Assembly (NCBI GenBank): GCA_907163375.1
Contig: CAJQUW010007881.1
Coordinates: 166,209-230,208 of the forward strand
DNA: 64,000 nucleotides
Reading direction: 5' to 3'
Origin: Prostheceraeus crozeri
Lineage: Eukaryota; Platyhelminthes; Polycladida; Euryleptidae
The position numbers and the translations under genes are program-made. Every line of letters begins with the position of its first letter. Positions within the stretch are counted from its first letter, which is position 1. This document shows positions 1 to 9,105 of this stretch, one piece after another. Below the pieces are notes generated by a model. It saw nothing but the letters and a program-made list of their open reading frames with translations, was not told the DNA's origin and did not search any database.

Positions 1-675
1 TTAGCGTAGTTTGATGCTATCGGCCGTAATAGTCAATAGCTCTAGCAAAAGAAATTGAGCACATTTTGCACTATACAGTGCACTTTGCAGCATGACCTGC
101 ATTTGAATTTTTAAAAAATGTGCAAAAATACCAAAAGCAGGAAAGCATTTTTGAGCCACAACACACGCTTCAAAACATGGTTCTAGCAGCTATGTTCTTA
201 ACCTTCGTTGCAATCTAGGTTTGAAGCCAGTCTCAGAAACATGGAACGAACACACTGAACCACGAGGTCACAAAGTGCAGAACTTGACATTTTGCTCCTC
301 AGTCGTTAACCATCATTTCACACAGCATTACACCGGGGACTTGTTTGACATATATGAGGCATTGCATCGTTAATATCGCTCAAATGTAATGCTTTCAAAA
401 GGTTATGTGTCTGGCAAAGTTTCTTGAGTCTGTTATTTGCCTCGCTGGCAATCAAAAAAAAGGCGGAGTGAATAATAATGTTGCCACAAGACTACTCGTT
501 CATCACTTTTGCGGTGTTGTATAATTTTGTGCTAATCATTTGCATCTTATTTTAACTGAGATTATGAATTGAGGCACGGAAGGGCTGACTGACAATGTGT
601 AATAAAATTAATACATTGGATAGAAATAGAAGCACATATTGGTAGTGATTGTATGAATTAGACATATTATATATA
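1..675. other. Intergenic, no gene seen
   Basis: No open frame with protein-like composition and no RNA gene was recognised. The stretch is AT-rich and ends in a short TA-rich run at 665-675, which is the target of the transposon that follows. Confidence 0.5.
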
Positions 676-1044
676 CAGGGTGATTCAGTTCAGCCCGCTG
701 GTACTGATGTAAGTGGTTAGTCGATATCTAAGCAAACAATCGATGTTTATCAGGTTCGACTTATTTCTCTATGTATTAAGAATTCTATTTTGTATGTTTT
801 AAGTTGTTATTACAATCGGTACTTGCCGGAAATAAGCAGTTAAGCATTCCTTCACAATTCCAAACCAGTTTGTTTTGTCGACGCAAGTAGAATTATCCTG
901 AGTTCGGTTACGAAGATATCTCTTCTGTTGTATCATGTTCTATTGCTTTTGATAATTGCGAAACAACAAGAAGAGCATTCAATGAACACTGAGAACCATC
1001 TTAGATTGGAAAAGGCGTTTTAACCAAACTCAGTGTGTTGCCGA

Positions 1045-1466
1045 TGAAGCATTCATGTGGCCCTGCTAAGTGTCGACTATCTGATGAAAAAGAGAAGCAG
1101 AAATTGTTGAAGCGTTTGGAGACAATCCATGTAGGCTCCAAACTTCACAGCGGAAAGTTGCGGAACAGTTCGACGCGCCGCAATCCCAGATGCAAAGAAT
1201 ATTGTGCAAGAATGAAATAAAACCCTTCACATTTAGTCGAGTGCAAGAACTGAAGGAAATAGATTTTGAAACTTGGCTGAACTTCTGCCTCACCGTTATA
1301 CAGATGAACATGGAAAATTCTGGCAGGTAGCGAAACATTGTCAACACTTATGAAGCTGTTTGTCATTTAAATGGTCAAGTCAATCTGCACAGTAGTTTTT
1401 ATTGTGCGACGGAAACCCTCATGTGACTTGCGTGAAACCCCTCAAATCTCCAATCGGGTTTTCGGG
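1045..1466 (+). pseudogene. Transposase N-terminal half, decayed (mariner-type)
   Basis: In one frame around 1150-1215 the plus strand reads KVAEQFDAPQSQMQRILCKN, a helix-turn-helix resembling the DNA-binding domain of pogo/Tigger and mariner transposases. Around 1330-1420 another frame resembles the conserved block before the second catalytic aspartate. The frame shifts several times and contains stops. The coding direction agrees with the C-terminal piece after the PLE. Only fragments can be read, so the exact family is unsettled. Confidence 0.55.
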
Positions 1467-1480
1467 CGATGATTGCTTTT
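1467..1480. repeat. 14-bp target-site duplication, left copy (PLE-1)
   Basis: The word CGATGATTGCTTTT occurs here and again at 5145-5158, directly bracketing the PLE composite. It is present once in the inferred empty transposon site, so it is a target-site duplication made at insertion. Confidence 0.85.
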
Positions 1481-1592
1481 TAATTCGATTTATAGCCATA
1501 CACGGGAGGTTATTCATAGTTTGATAGCAAAAAACAGATTTGATGCACTCCCTAATTTATTGGCAAGTTTAAGTAAAAGGTTAAAAAGAAAT

Positions 1593-1637
1593 TTACACAC
1601 CCGACGTTTCGTATCACAGATACATAATCATGGGTAG
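1593..1637 (-). ncRNA. Hammerhead-like terminus, inverted partner copy of PLE-1
   Basis: Exact inverted counterpart of the motif at 5026-5070, with the same hairpin and GAAACGTC. It marks the 3' end of the minus-strand copy. Confidence 0.5.
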
Positions 1638-1678
1638 AGAAATAGGACAATGCAATCATTTAAATACAAAGTCAAGCG

Positions 1679-2822
1679 TTAAAGACTGTTCATCTCTTGT
1701 TTGCGATTCAACTTAGGACAATAGCGATCAATGCAGTTAGCTTCAGAGATACGAGTGCGAACAGGGTCAGATTGACGATCTAGAAATTCAATATCAAAGT
1801 CATCAATACTTAACAGACAGTTAGGATGATCATTCATGATGTGGTCCGACAGCGCACTTTTGTTATCAAGATTAACGATACTTCTGCGATGCTCATGAAA
1901 ACGAAAAGAAAAAGGGCGGTTGGTAGAACCAATATAAGCCTTTTGGCATAAATTACACCTAAAACAGTAAACAATATAGCGCATATTACAAGACTGGTAT
2001 TTAGGTAATTTCCCACAAATTTTACAAGAGCAAGTATCCTTAACAAGCTCGGGAGAAAAACAAGAACTTAAACAGCTTCCAGGTTTGCTAACAACATTGA
2101 CTGGTAAATCGTACTTTTTAGTTAGTCTATTTAATTTACGAGAACAACTATCACTTATAAAATCCATTTTGAGATAGGCAACGGAGTTATTATGTTCATT
2201 CTTCTTAACATTTGGGACATTGACTTGTTTGACATTAGTTTTAAAACCGTTATTTAGAAATCTGTTATGTAAAATATTTAGAGATTTATCAAAATTTTGA
2301 AAGTTGGAGGAACGAATTTTCATCTGCTTAATACTATTATGAATAAAGTTAGTTTTTACTACGGAAGGTACCCAGCTATCAGCTTTTAAGGTGATTCCTG
2401 AATGACAGTCCTTAGAATACCAATAATAATGGACAGTGTCAGTAACCGAAATGCTAACGTCCAGGAAATTTAAAATCTTGTTATTAGGAACTTCTAAAGT
2501 GAATTTTATTTGTTCATTCACAGAATTAAAAGTATCCAAAACTATTGAGAAATTAGGACTATCGATAGAAAAAGGCCCGAAAATTATGTCATCAATATAC
2601 CGATAGTATGCAGGAGGACATATGTAGTGATCATCGCGTAGGCGCTGCAAAGCTAATGTTTCTATGTGATGCATAAAAATAATAGCGAAAGGAGGGGCAA
2701 AATGTGCACCCATCGGGCAACCTTGGGTTTGTAAGTAGATCTTATTGTTGTATGTCACTTCATAATTAAAACAGACAAAATTCAGGAATACTGAAAGATC
2801 GTCAGTATTGAAACCATAATTA
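1679..2822 (-). CDS. PLE reverse transcriptase/GIY-YIG ORF, C-terminal half (partial inverted copy)
   Basis: The minus-strand frame covers the RT palm with QGCPMGAHFAPPF and the catalytic YRYIDDI, the thumb, a CxC/CxxC cysteine cluster, and the GIY-YIG nuclease (YIVYCFRC, then AYIGSTNRPFSFRFHEH). It matches residues 300-677 of the plus-strand copy almost perfectly and starts abruptly at the inverted junction, where the shared sequence begins with NNYGFN. It has no start of its own and is a 5'-truncated partner copy, not a separate gene. Confidence 0.9.
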
Positions 2823-2834
2823 TTCTGTTTCAAA

Positions 2835-4985
2835 TTTGTTGATGATTTTTGGTTCAAACTTAAAGACTGTTCGTCTACTAATACTATAGTTCAAAATTCA
2901 CATATTACCAATGATACTGATATCAGTATTCCCAACGACATTGCGGACTTCTTGTCCAACGGTCCTAAGTATCGTTTACCTAACCGTATGAATAAAAAAT
3001 CTTTGAAAGACAATGAGCTTTCGATTGACTGTTTAGCTTACTCTTTAAGATGGCACTACACTTTCGATAATTCTGTCTCTAATGATGATAGTTTATGGAT
3101 CCCATTTAAGAAAAATCATGTTAAACTTCCGGATAGAATGAATCCGGAGTTAGAAACTAAACTAAAACTTTTTCAATATGAGGCCAAGTGTATTGTTAGA
3201 AATGAAGCTAACTTTGCTCGTAATAATCCTCGCTTTAAATCAATTAATACCTTATTTCAAAAAACTAAATCGTTTTTGGATTACCATAATCTGTTAGTCA
3301 TTCCCTCTGATAAAAGCAATCGTCTGATCATTACAAATGCCGATCGCTTCAACTCTCAAGTTGAAAGTTTTTTATCAGATGAAACCATGTATAAACCTTT
3401 GCTTAAATCTAATTGTAACAAAATTGAAAAAGAAGCTAATAAGATTATCCGTTATCACTGCAAGGATAAAAGTGCTATTAATGTAACTAAATTAATTGCT
3501 TGCAACAGTAGACCGGCTAAGTTTTATTGTAATATTAAAGATCATAAGGATAAAATTGATAACAAATTCCCTTTGAGACCTATTGCATCTTCTATAGGCA
3601 CTCCAACGGAAAGAATTGATTGGCTTCTAAGCCATCTTTTAGGCAAACTCGTGGCTTTTGTCCCATCTAACATAAAAAACACTGTTGAATTATTAGATAG
3701 TTTAAACAAACTCACGTACTCTCGTAGTGAGAATATAACCTTTGCTTCTCTTGATGTGCGTAATCTCTATAATAATATTCCCTTGGTAGATGGTATTCAA
3801 ATCGTCTTAGATTTTGCTAAAACCCACTGGCATAAAGTGAATAATTATGGTTTCAATACTGACGATCTTTCAGTATTCCTGAATTTTGTCTGTTTTAATT
3901 ATGAAGTGACATACAACAATAAGATCTACTTACAAACCCAAGGTTGCCCGATGGGTGCACATTTTGCCCCTCCTTTCGCTATTATTTTTATGCATCACAT
4001 AGAAACATTAGCTTTGCAGCGCCTACGCGATGATCACTACATATGTCCTCCTGTATACTATCGGTATATTGATGACATAATTTTCGGGCCTTTTTCTATC
4101 GATAGTCCTAATTTCTCAATAGTTTTGGATACTTTTAATTCTGTGAATGAACAAATAAAATTCACTTTAGAAGTTCCTAATAACAAGATTTTAAATTTCC
4201 TGGACGTTAGCATTTCGATTACTGACACTGTCCATTATTCTTGGTATTCTAAGGACTGTCATTCAGGAATCACCTTAAAAGCTGATAGCTGGGTACCTTC
4301 CGTAGTAAAAACTAACTTTATTCATAATAGTATTAAGCAGATGAAAATTCGTTCCTCCAACTTTCAAAATTTTGATAAATCTCTAAATATTTTACATAAC
4401 AGATTTCTAAATAACGGTTTTAAAACTAATGTCAAACAAGTCAATGTCCCAAATGTTAAGAAGAATGAACATAATAACTCCGTTGCCTATCTCAAAATGG
4501 ATTTTATAAGTGTTAGTTGTTCTCGTAAATTAAATAGACTAACTAAAAAGTACGATTTACCAGTCAATGTTGTTAGCAAACCTGGAAGCTGTTTAAGTTC
4601 TTGTTTTTCTCCCGAGCTTGTTAAGGATACTTGCTCTTGTAAAATTTGTGGGAAATTACCTAAATACCAGTCTTGTAATATGCGCTATATTGTTTACTGT
4701 TTTAGGTGTAATTTATGCCAAAAGGCTTATATTGGTTCTACCAACCGCCCTTTTTCTTTTCGTTTTCATGAGCATCGCAGAAGTATCGTTAATCTTGATA
4801 ACAAAAGTGCGCTGTCGGACCACATCATGAATGATCATCCTAACTGTCTGTTAAGTATTGATGACTTTGATATTGAATTTCTAGATCGTCAATCTGACCC
4901 TGTTCGCACTCGTATCTCTGAAGCTAACTGCATTGATCGCTATTGTCCTAAGTTGAATCGCAAACAAGAGATGAACAGTCTTTAA
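2835..4985 (+). CDS. Penelope-like reverse transcriptase with C-terminal GIY-YIG endonuclease (5'-truncated)
   Basis: The open frame runs from the inverted junction to a stop at 4985, over 700 codons. A typical upstream signature (SNGPKYRLPNRM) lies near 2952-2990. RT motifs follow in order: RPIASSIGTPTERIDW (near residue 210 of the part after 2952), DVRNLYNNIP (motif A), QGCPMGAHFAPPF (motif B) and YIDDI (motif C, in place of the commoner YADD). A cysteine-rich linker (CSCKICGK) precedes the GIY-YIG domain, with YIVYC, AYIGSTNRP and FRFHEHR visible. The frame is open across its left edge, so its true N-terminus is missing. The rest looks intact. It copies element RNA and nicks the target for insertion. 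Confidence 0.92.
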   Translation, partial: FVDDFWFKLKDCSSTNTIVQNSHITNDTDISIPNDIADFLSNGPKYRLPNRMNKKSLKDNELSIDCLAYSLRWHYTFDNSVSNDDSLWIPFKKNHVKLPDRMNPELETKLKLFQYEAKCIVRNEANFARNNPRFKSINTLFQKTKSFLDYHNLLVIPSDKSNRLIITNADRFNSQVESFLSDETMYKPLLKSNCNKIEKEANKIIRYHCKDKSAINVTKLIACNSRPAKFYCNIKDHKDKIDNKFPLRPIASSIGTPTERIDWLLSHLLGKLVAFVPSNIKNTVELLDSLNKLTYSRSENITFASLDVRNLYNNIPLVDGIQIVLDFAKTHWHKVNNYGFNTDDLSVFLNFVCFNYEVTYNNKIYLQTQGCPMGAHFAPPFAIIFMHHIETLALQRLRDDHYICPPVYYRYIDDIIFGPFSIDSPNFSIVLDTFNSVNEQIKFTLEVPNNKILNFLDVSISITDTVHYSWYSKDCHSGITLKADSWVPSVVKTNFIHNSIKQMKIRSSNFQNFDKSLNILHNRFLNNGFKTNVKQVNVPNVKKNEHNNSVAYLKMDFISVSCSRKLNRLTKKYDLPVNVVSKPGSCLSSCFSPELVKDTCSCKICGKLPKYQSCNMRYIVYCFRCNLCQKAYIGSTNRPFSFRFHEHRRSIVNLDNKSALSDHIMNDHPNCLLSIDDFDIEFLDRQSDPVRTRISEANCIDRYCPKLNRKQEMNSL

Positions 4986-5025
4986 CGCTTGACTTTGTAT
5001 TTAAATGATTGCATTGTCCTATTTC

Positions 5026-5070
5026 TCTACCCATGATTATGTATCTGTGATACGAAACGTCGGGTGTGTA
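5026..5070 (+). ncRNA. Hammerhead-ribozyme-like terminus of PLE-1 (degenerate)
   Basis: Downstream of the ORF the sequence shows a stem-II hairpin GTATC-TGT-GATAC followed by GAAACGTC, the conserved GAAA plus GUC cleavage triplet of PLE hammerheads. ACCC before and GGGT after could form stem I. The box that should read CTGATGA is ATGATTA, so it is probably inactive. Hammerhead motifs in Penelope-like elements are established; assignment here is by pattern only. Confidence 0.5.
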
Positions 5071-5144
5071 AATTTCTTTTTAACCTTTTACTTAAACTTG
5101 CCAATAAATTAGGGAGTGCATCAAATCTGTTTTTTGCTATCAAA

Positions 5145-5158
5145 CGATGATTGCTTTT
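5145..5158. repeat. 14-bp target-site duplication, right copy (PLE-1)
   Basis: Exact second copy of the 14-mer at 1467-1480. It marks the right edge of the PLE insertion and shows that the whole inverted composite was inserted as one unit. Confidence 0.85.
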
Positions 5159-5545
5159 GACTATGGCATTGTGCATGAAGTCATTGATGTGACAGTAACT
5201 ACTGAAAAATGATGCGATGAAGAAACAGTGAATCCTTTATCATTCGGAGAAAACAGGCATTGATCTACCAGCAAGACGGAGCTGCGGAACAAGAACACTG
5301 ATGAACTACTTAAAATCCTTAAGATCACTGGATGCGAAAGACGGCCATCGGAATTGGCCATCTCGAAGTCCTGATCTGGAGATGAGCAATTTTGGCAATG
5401 GGGATGCGCACGGGATCATATCTACAAAATTCCAAGACCAGAATCTACTCATGAGGTGAGAGACAGAATTGCAGCAGTGTTGAATTCTATTGACAAGCCT
5501 ACTACAAGACGCATGAAACACCAACTTCTTCAAGCGATGTGAAGC
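5159..5545 (+). pseudogene. Transposase C-terminal half, decayed (mariner-type)
   Basis: This continues the transposon interrupted by the PLE. Near 5270 one frame reads YQQDGAAEQEH, matching the usual 'QQDGAxxH' segment of the second catalytic aspartate. Near 5355-5400 it reads WPSRSPDLEMSNFWQWG, the typical 'WPPRSPDLTPxDFFLWG' block of this transposase group. About 40 residues after it resemble the normal C-terminus (YKIPRPESTHEVRDRIAAV). Frame changes and stops are present. Confidence 0.65.
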
Positions 5546-5728
5546 ATGTGTATCAGCGCACAGGTCTCATTTTGAGCAATTGTTGTGACCGGGTTAGTAG
5601 AAAACCGCATTCAATTTTGCTAATAATACTTTTTCGTGAGTCTTAGCGATAAAATTTAATTCTTGACTACTTTGATCTTTCAACACCACCTGTTCAATTA
5701 CCGGCGGGATGAACTGAATCACCCTGTA

Positions 5729-5733
<5 letters not shown>

Positions 5734-5761
<28 letters not shown>
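5734..5761. repeat. (TA)n microsatellite between the mariner relic and PLE-2
   Basis: An uninterrupted TA run starts a few bases after the right end of the mariner relic and ends where PLE-2 begins. A matching TA run lies on the other side of PLE-2. Confidence 0.9.
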
Positions 5762-5788
5762 TCGTAAATTTAGGCAGCAAATTATTTT

Positions 5789-5962
5789 TGAGACATGTAT
5801 TGCAGAAAAGCAAATCGCAATCAATTTCAGATAACTTAAGGTAATATTTTTCAAATGATCGATAAATTGATTTCACTTCGGAACTAGAAAACTTAAAAGC
5901 GACTTTAGAAAACCATTTCACTGCAAAAATATTTATACCGGCGCTTCGGATATTTACACTAT
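5789..5962. repeat. PLE-2 inverted arm, left
   Basis: 174 bp that reappear in reverse complement at 6935-7108. The arm begins TGAGACATGTATTGC and ends with the hammerhead-like GCGCTTCGGATATTT segment. Confidence 0.85.
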
Positions 5963-5979
5963 CCATCATCAGGGAGTGA
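5937..5979 (-). ncRNA. Hammerhead-ribozyme-like motif of PLE-2
   Basis: On the minus strand a perfect CTGATGA box is followed by a GGATA/TATCC hairpin and GAAGCGCC. The last segment departs from GAAACGTC, but the A-U pair next to the cleavage site is replaced by a possible G-C pair. It fits the minimal hammerheads of Penelope-like elements. Confidence 0.5.
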
Positions 5980-6152
5980 AATAATTAGGACATAATACAT
6001 TTAAGTAGGAAAAAATTTCAAACTACATATTAGGTACTTGAAAAATCAATGTCCTGAAATATATACAAAGATAGCTAATGATACACTACCAAAGTTAATA
6101 GAAGGATATCTACTAAAACTATAAAGAAATCTAAAGAAGAATAAGGATAAAG

Positions 6153-6656
6153 TTACAAAACTAAGAGCCGCCTTGTCAAGCCTTGATATTGCCGATTGAG
6201 CTGGGGTTGGAGGCTTTTGATGAGCAAAGCCTCAGCAATTTCAAGATCACGTTGTCTGTTGTATTTGGCTAGGATAGTCATGTTCTTCAGCATAACCATA
6301 TATCCTTTTTCACCGTGTGTTTGCAGATGGTCTTTGATTGCACCGTTCGAGACATGTTGCTTGCAGCGATGTTCGAGGGCATTAGTTGTGTAACCAATGT
6401 AAGCGACACCGTTACAAGTGTCATGTGGGCACGTGAATTGGTATACAACATGATGCGGCTCGGATTTTGCTTGCACTGATGGTTTCAGAATTGTCTTAAG
6501 ACGTTTCGGTCTGTAGTACGTTCTTACTTTTACTTGAACAGATGGCAGTGTTGGAATAACATTATTCTTGATAATGGCTGTTAATCGTTGCTCTTCAATT
6601 TTTTGCCGATGTACTCCATTGACTTTGGTAGTAAAAGTTGATTGTTGCTTCCGCAT
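6153..6656 (-). CDS. PLE-2 ORF fragment: GIY-YIG endonuclease domain
   Basis: 167 codons are open on the minus strand. A basic linker comes first (YYRPKRLKTILK), then the nuclease with HHVVYQFTCPHDTCNGVAYI, in which VVYQF and AYIGYT stand for GIY-YIG, followed by the HRCKQH region and a conserved end IAEALLIKSLQPQLNRQ. The part upstream, near 6595-6831, carries typical PLE text before the linker (NRAYRLSS, NNYPQNLI) in another frame, so the ORF is both 5'-truncated and damaged. No RT palm remains. Confidence 0.8.
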   Translation of the reverse strand: MRKQQSTFTTKVNGVHRQKIEEQRLTAIIKNNVIPTLPSVQVKVRTYYRPKRLKTILKPSVQAKSEPHHVVYQFTCPHDTCNGVAYIGYTTNALEHRCKQHVSNGAIKDHLQTHGEKGYMVMLKNMTILAKYNRQRDLEIAEALLIKSLQPQLNRQYQGLTRRLLVL

Positions 6657-6831
6657 TTTTAGGATCGATATTGGTGTGTATTCGCTTTAGACAATTTTGT
6701 ATTGTTTGATCAATTAAGTTTTGGGGATAGTTGTTATTTATAAGAATTTGCTTGAAAACATCAATTTCATTGGAAAATTCTTTCCATGTTGATGATAGTC
6801 TGTATGCACGGTTTATGTATGACTTGACCAC
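6595..6831 (-). pseudogene. PLE-2 ORF fragment upstream of the nuclease domain
   Basis: 78 codons read INRAYRLSSTWKEFSNEI and then LINNNYPQNLIDQTI, the typical RT thumb/connector text of Penelope-like proteins (small residues, NxYP, then IxxxI). It lies in a different frame from the nuclease ORF it overlaps, so the gene is frameshifted here. Confidence 0.65.
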
Positions 6832-6934
6832 AGCTTTCTTGTATGTTTCGGGGCCAAAGCAGTCATAGTCGAGACAGGAACCATTATTTGTAGGTTTTCT
6901 GTAAACAGACGTTTTTATTGTATTTGAAAGTAAT

Positions 6935-7108
6935 ATAGTGTAAATATCCGAAGCGCCGGTATAAATATTTTTGCAGTGAAATGGTTTTCTAAAGTCGCTT
7001 TTAAGTTTTCTAGTTCCGAAGTGAAATCAATTTATCGATCATTTGAAAAATATTACCTTAAGTTATCTGAAATTGATTGCGATTTGCTTTTCTGCAATAC
7101 ATGTCTCA
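6935..7108. repeat. PLE-2 inverted arm, right
   Basis: Reverse complement of 5789-5962, equal in length, fused to the upstream side of the truncated ORF. Confidence 0.85.
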
Positions 7109-7145
7109 TATATATCTTATCTCATATATGTATCATATATATCTC

Positions 7146-7147
<2 letters not shown>

Positions 7148-7182
<35 letters not shown>
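7148..7182. repeat. (TA)n microsatellite
   Basis: TA run between the right arm of PLE-2 and the terminus of the next PLE-like piece. It is imperfect on its left side (ATATATCTTATC-type interruptions at 7108-7147). Confidence 0.9.
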
Positions 7183-7183
<1 letters not shown>

Positions 7184-8058
7184 AAAAATCAATGAAAACA
7201 CTTCAAATTATCAATCCGCACGAGCGCTTTCTGAAATATTTCCTTCTTCAGGTGCATAACAAACAGTGACATGTTAGGAAAATTTGAATTACAATGTACA
7301 TGAATGCACAAAAAACTGACAACGAAGAAACATGTATTCAGATGTATATCATTGAAATTCTGTAAGATATCGTGGAATAAGAATTAATAGATATGAAAAA
7401 GTAAAATGTAGATATACAATACTGATTATGCACAATTGAGAGTAGGATCGAAAATATTTATAAAGTATTTTTCTTTGTTCTTACGTGTATTTATATCATC
7501 ATCAAAAATCTTATGAAAGGGGAATATATAAAAACGGGATTTACCACAGGATTCAATATGCTCACTTAGATGTATTTGTCTGTACATTGGATGACTTATT
7601 TGTTGCTACCCTCACTCTACCACGTATTTTCTGCTTCACCCATATAATATTCACCACAACCACAACAACTAATTACATAAATTACATTTCTTGTTTCACA
7701 TGACATGTTACTCTTCACTTTAAATATCTTTCCCTTAAAATCATATATATATATAATTAGAATGCAAGTTGGATCAAAGATTTATTGCCATTACTTCAAG
7801 TTTCACGATAACAAAATGGTCATCGATCATCAGATGTCAATAAATGAATGGACAGATACTTAGGTAGCTAAATCATGATTACTTGATTAGAAAACAGCGA
7901 ACTATGATGTTGGGAGTCTGAAACTAGACAACAGATATTTTCTGCGGTGTCTACACTTAGATATCATTTCACTTTTTTTATTTATAAGAATGTCTGACTT
8001 TGATGTTATGATGTAGAATTTTTCTGTTAAGCATAGATTGCAGAAATGACTGCCACAA
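7183..8058. mobile_element. Non-coding stretch with a PLE-like terminus (PLE-4 remnant)
   Basis: Immediately right of the TA run, the minus strand reads CCTGAAGAAGG, a short spacer and AGAAAGCGCTCG, which resembles the CTGANGA...GAAA core of PLE hammerhead ends. The remaining 700 bp hold no protein-like frame. It may be the non-coding end of another truncated PLE. A weaker reading is a chance match in AT-rich DNA. Confidence 0.4.
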
Positions 8059-8084
8059 ATATATGTATATATATATATATATAT
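8059..8084. repeat. (TA)n microsatellite left of PLE-3
   Basis: TA run with one TG interruption, immediately outside the left end of PLE-3. Confidence 0.9.
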
Positions 8085-8120
8085 CAATGAAACAGTCAAT
8101 TCTTTTTGCATTAAAAATAG

Positions 8121-8218
8121 ATCTTTCTTTTGTTTTTTGATTTCATGATCCACTAATTCTGAACGAAACTGTTCAGTGACCTTTTTGTTTTGCAGATTTT
8201 TATCATATAACTTAATTT
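8121..8218. repeat. PLE-3 inverted arm, left
   Basis: Begins ATCTTTCTTTTGTTTTTTGA and recurs as reverse complement near 9008-9105. It is the 3' untranslated part of the element. Confidence 0.8.
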
Positions 8219-8398
8219 TTGTGTATTTTGGAACCAATTCATTTTTTTTGCAAATGTTGTTGTAATTAATATCGTGATTTAATTTTATGCATTTATGCAA
8301 AGACCTTTCCGTTTTTCTATATTGACTTTTTTCTTTTGGCGATATTGTTCTCAAGATGATAAAAGAATGCCATTTGATGGTAAAGTAACTCATATTTT

Positions 8399-8440
8399 GC
8401 GACGTTTCGGACGGTAACGACCTGTCCATCTTCAAGCTGT
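8399..8440 (-). ncRNA. Hammerhead-ribozyme-like motif of PLE-3
   Basis: The minus strand reads TTGAAGA, then a good stem-loop (GGAC A GGT CGTT ACC GTCC), then GAAACGTCGC. All conserved positions of a PLE hammerhead core are present except the first C of CTGANGA, which is T. This is the best preserved core 3' half in the window. Confidence 0.55.
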
Positions 8441-8596
8441 AAATAACAAAATGCTGCAAATGAGATTTGAAATCTCTAAACTATGCATTTAAGCAGCGAA
8501 GACAAAATGATTAGATCATGGACATCTTAACGAATGCAAAATTATCAAACGTGCTGATATCAATAGCATACATAAAGATATCGTCTGAGTCAATAG

Positions 8597-8950
8597 TTAT
8601 AGCACATTCAGATGCCTAGTGAGTCCTTTATCCTTAACATTAAGAGATGGGCATCGTTCCTTTATCAAAATGGCCTCGGCGATTTGAAGGCTGTTTGTCT
8701 CTGGGAATCTTGTCAGTACTTCCATTCTATCTATAATCTGCTTCGGTTTGATGTTATGTTGTTCAATTGAGTGATTTTTGATGGATCCATTGTTTTCATG
8801 TTGCTTGCTCCTCACTTTTAGTTCATTTGTAGTGTAGCCAATATATTGAGCTCTATTACAAGAACTCTCTTGAAAAGTGTATTGGTACACAACATTATTA
8901 TTATTATTATTATTATTGAACTCTGATAATAATGTTGTGTACCAATACAC
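8597..8950 (-). CDS. PLE-3 ORF fragment: GIY-YIG endonuclease domain
   Basis: About 100 codons encode VVYQYTFQESSCNRAQYIGY (the GIY-YIG pair), a KQHENNGSIKNH segment and the end LQIAEAILIKERCPSLNVKD. It resembles the PLE-2 domain and must come from a related family. The frame begins in an (ATT)n run, where the inner inverted repeat starts, so the first residues are not native. Only the C-terminus of the element survives. Confidence 0.75.
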   Translation of the reverse strand: MYWYTTLLSEFNNNNNNNNVVYQYTFQESSCNRAQYIGYTTNELKVRSKQHENNGSIKNHSIEQHNIKPKQIIDRMEVLTRFPETNSLQIAEAILIKERCPSLNVKDKGLTRHLNVL

Positions 8951-9007
8951 TTGTCAAGAGAGTTAAATTAAGTTAATATTAAGTTAAAAATAATTAATAA
9001 TTAAGTT

Positions 9008-9102
9008 AAAATTAAGTTATATGATAAAAATCTGCAAAACAAAAAGGTCACTGAACAGTTTCGTTCAGAATTAGTGGATCATGAAATCAAAAAACAAAAG
9101 AA

Positions 9103-9105
<3 letters not shown>
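9008..9105. repeat. PLE-3 inverted arm, right
   Basis: Reverse complement of 8121-8218, placed at the truncated 5' side and followed directly by a TA run. Confidence 0.8.

Larger units (their letters stand above)
1481..5144. mobile_element. Penelope-like element PLE-1: head-to-head pair of 5'-truncated copies
   Basis: Two copies of one PLE are joined head to head near 2822. The left copy lies on the minus strand and carries only the C-terminal half of the ORF plus the 3' end. The right copy lies on the plus strand and is longer. Their shared parts are nearly identical (few amino-acid differences), and the same 3' tail is found at both outer ends. About 39 bp at 1481-1519 are not matched at the right end. 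Target duplications of 14 bp flank the unit. This inverted organisation is known for Penelope-like elements, which lack true LTRs and integrate with a GIY-YIG endonuclease. The near identity of the copies suggests a recent insertion. Confidence 0.9.
676..5726 (+). mobile_element. Tc1/mariner-superfamily transposon relic, split by a Penelope-like element
   Basis: The ends are inverted repeats of about 27 bp that both begin CAGGGTGATTCAGTTCA and lie just inside TA dinucleotides at 674-675 and 5727-5728, the target duplication of the IS630-Tc1-mariner superfamily. Removing the retroelement at 1481-5144 and one 14-bp duplicate leaves about 1.37 kb, a normal mariner length. Traces of a transposase lie on both sides of the insertion on the plus strand: a helix-turn-helix-like piece near 1150-1215, a stretch resembling the 'EAHFxLxGxVN' region near 1330-1420, and after the insertion a 'WPSRSPDLE' motif near 5360-5400. 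Stops and frame changes are frequent, so it is dead. The PLE landed in this old copy later. Confidence 0.8.
5762..7147 (-). mobile_element. Penelope-like element PLE-2, 5'-truncated, with 174-bp inverted arms
   Basis: The element lies on the minus strand between two (TA)n runs. Its outer parts, 5789-5962 and 6935-7108, are inverted repeats of 174 bp with essentially no differences. The left arm is the normal 3' end; the right arm is an inverted copy of it joined to the truncated 5' side. Between them are remnants of the ORF with a GIY-YIG domain. It belongs to a different PLE family from PLE-1. Confidence 0.8.
8085..9104 (-). mobile_element. Penelope-like element PLE-3, 5'-truncated, with inverted arms
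   Basis: A minus-strand PLE fills the space between two TA runs. About 98 bp at 8121-8218 return inverted at about 9008-9105. A second inner inverted repeat (about 8862-8900 against 8929-8967) brackets an (ATT)n run at the truncated 5' side. The ORF end encodes a GIY-YIG domain, and a hammerhead-like motif follows at 8399-8440. The plan repeats that of PLE-2 with a different family. Confidence 0.75.

Noticed and set aside
1834-2046. 70-codon frame found twice (also 4618-4830)
   Set aside because: Alternative frame inside the two PLE-1 copies; duplicated only because the element is.
7902-8459. 185-codon minus frame that looks gene-sized
   Set aside because: It runs through the 3' untranslated arm, a TA run and the hammerhead-like end of PLE-3; composition is low-complexity and it matches no PLE protein part.
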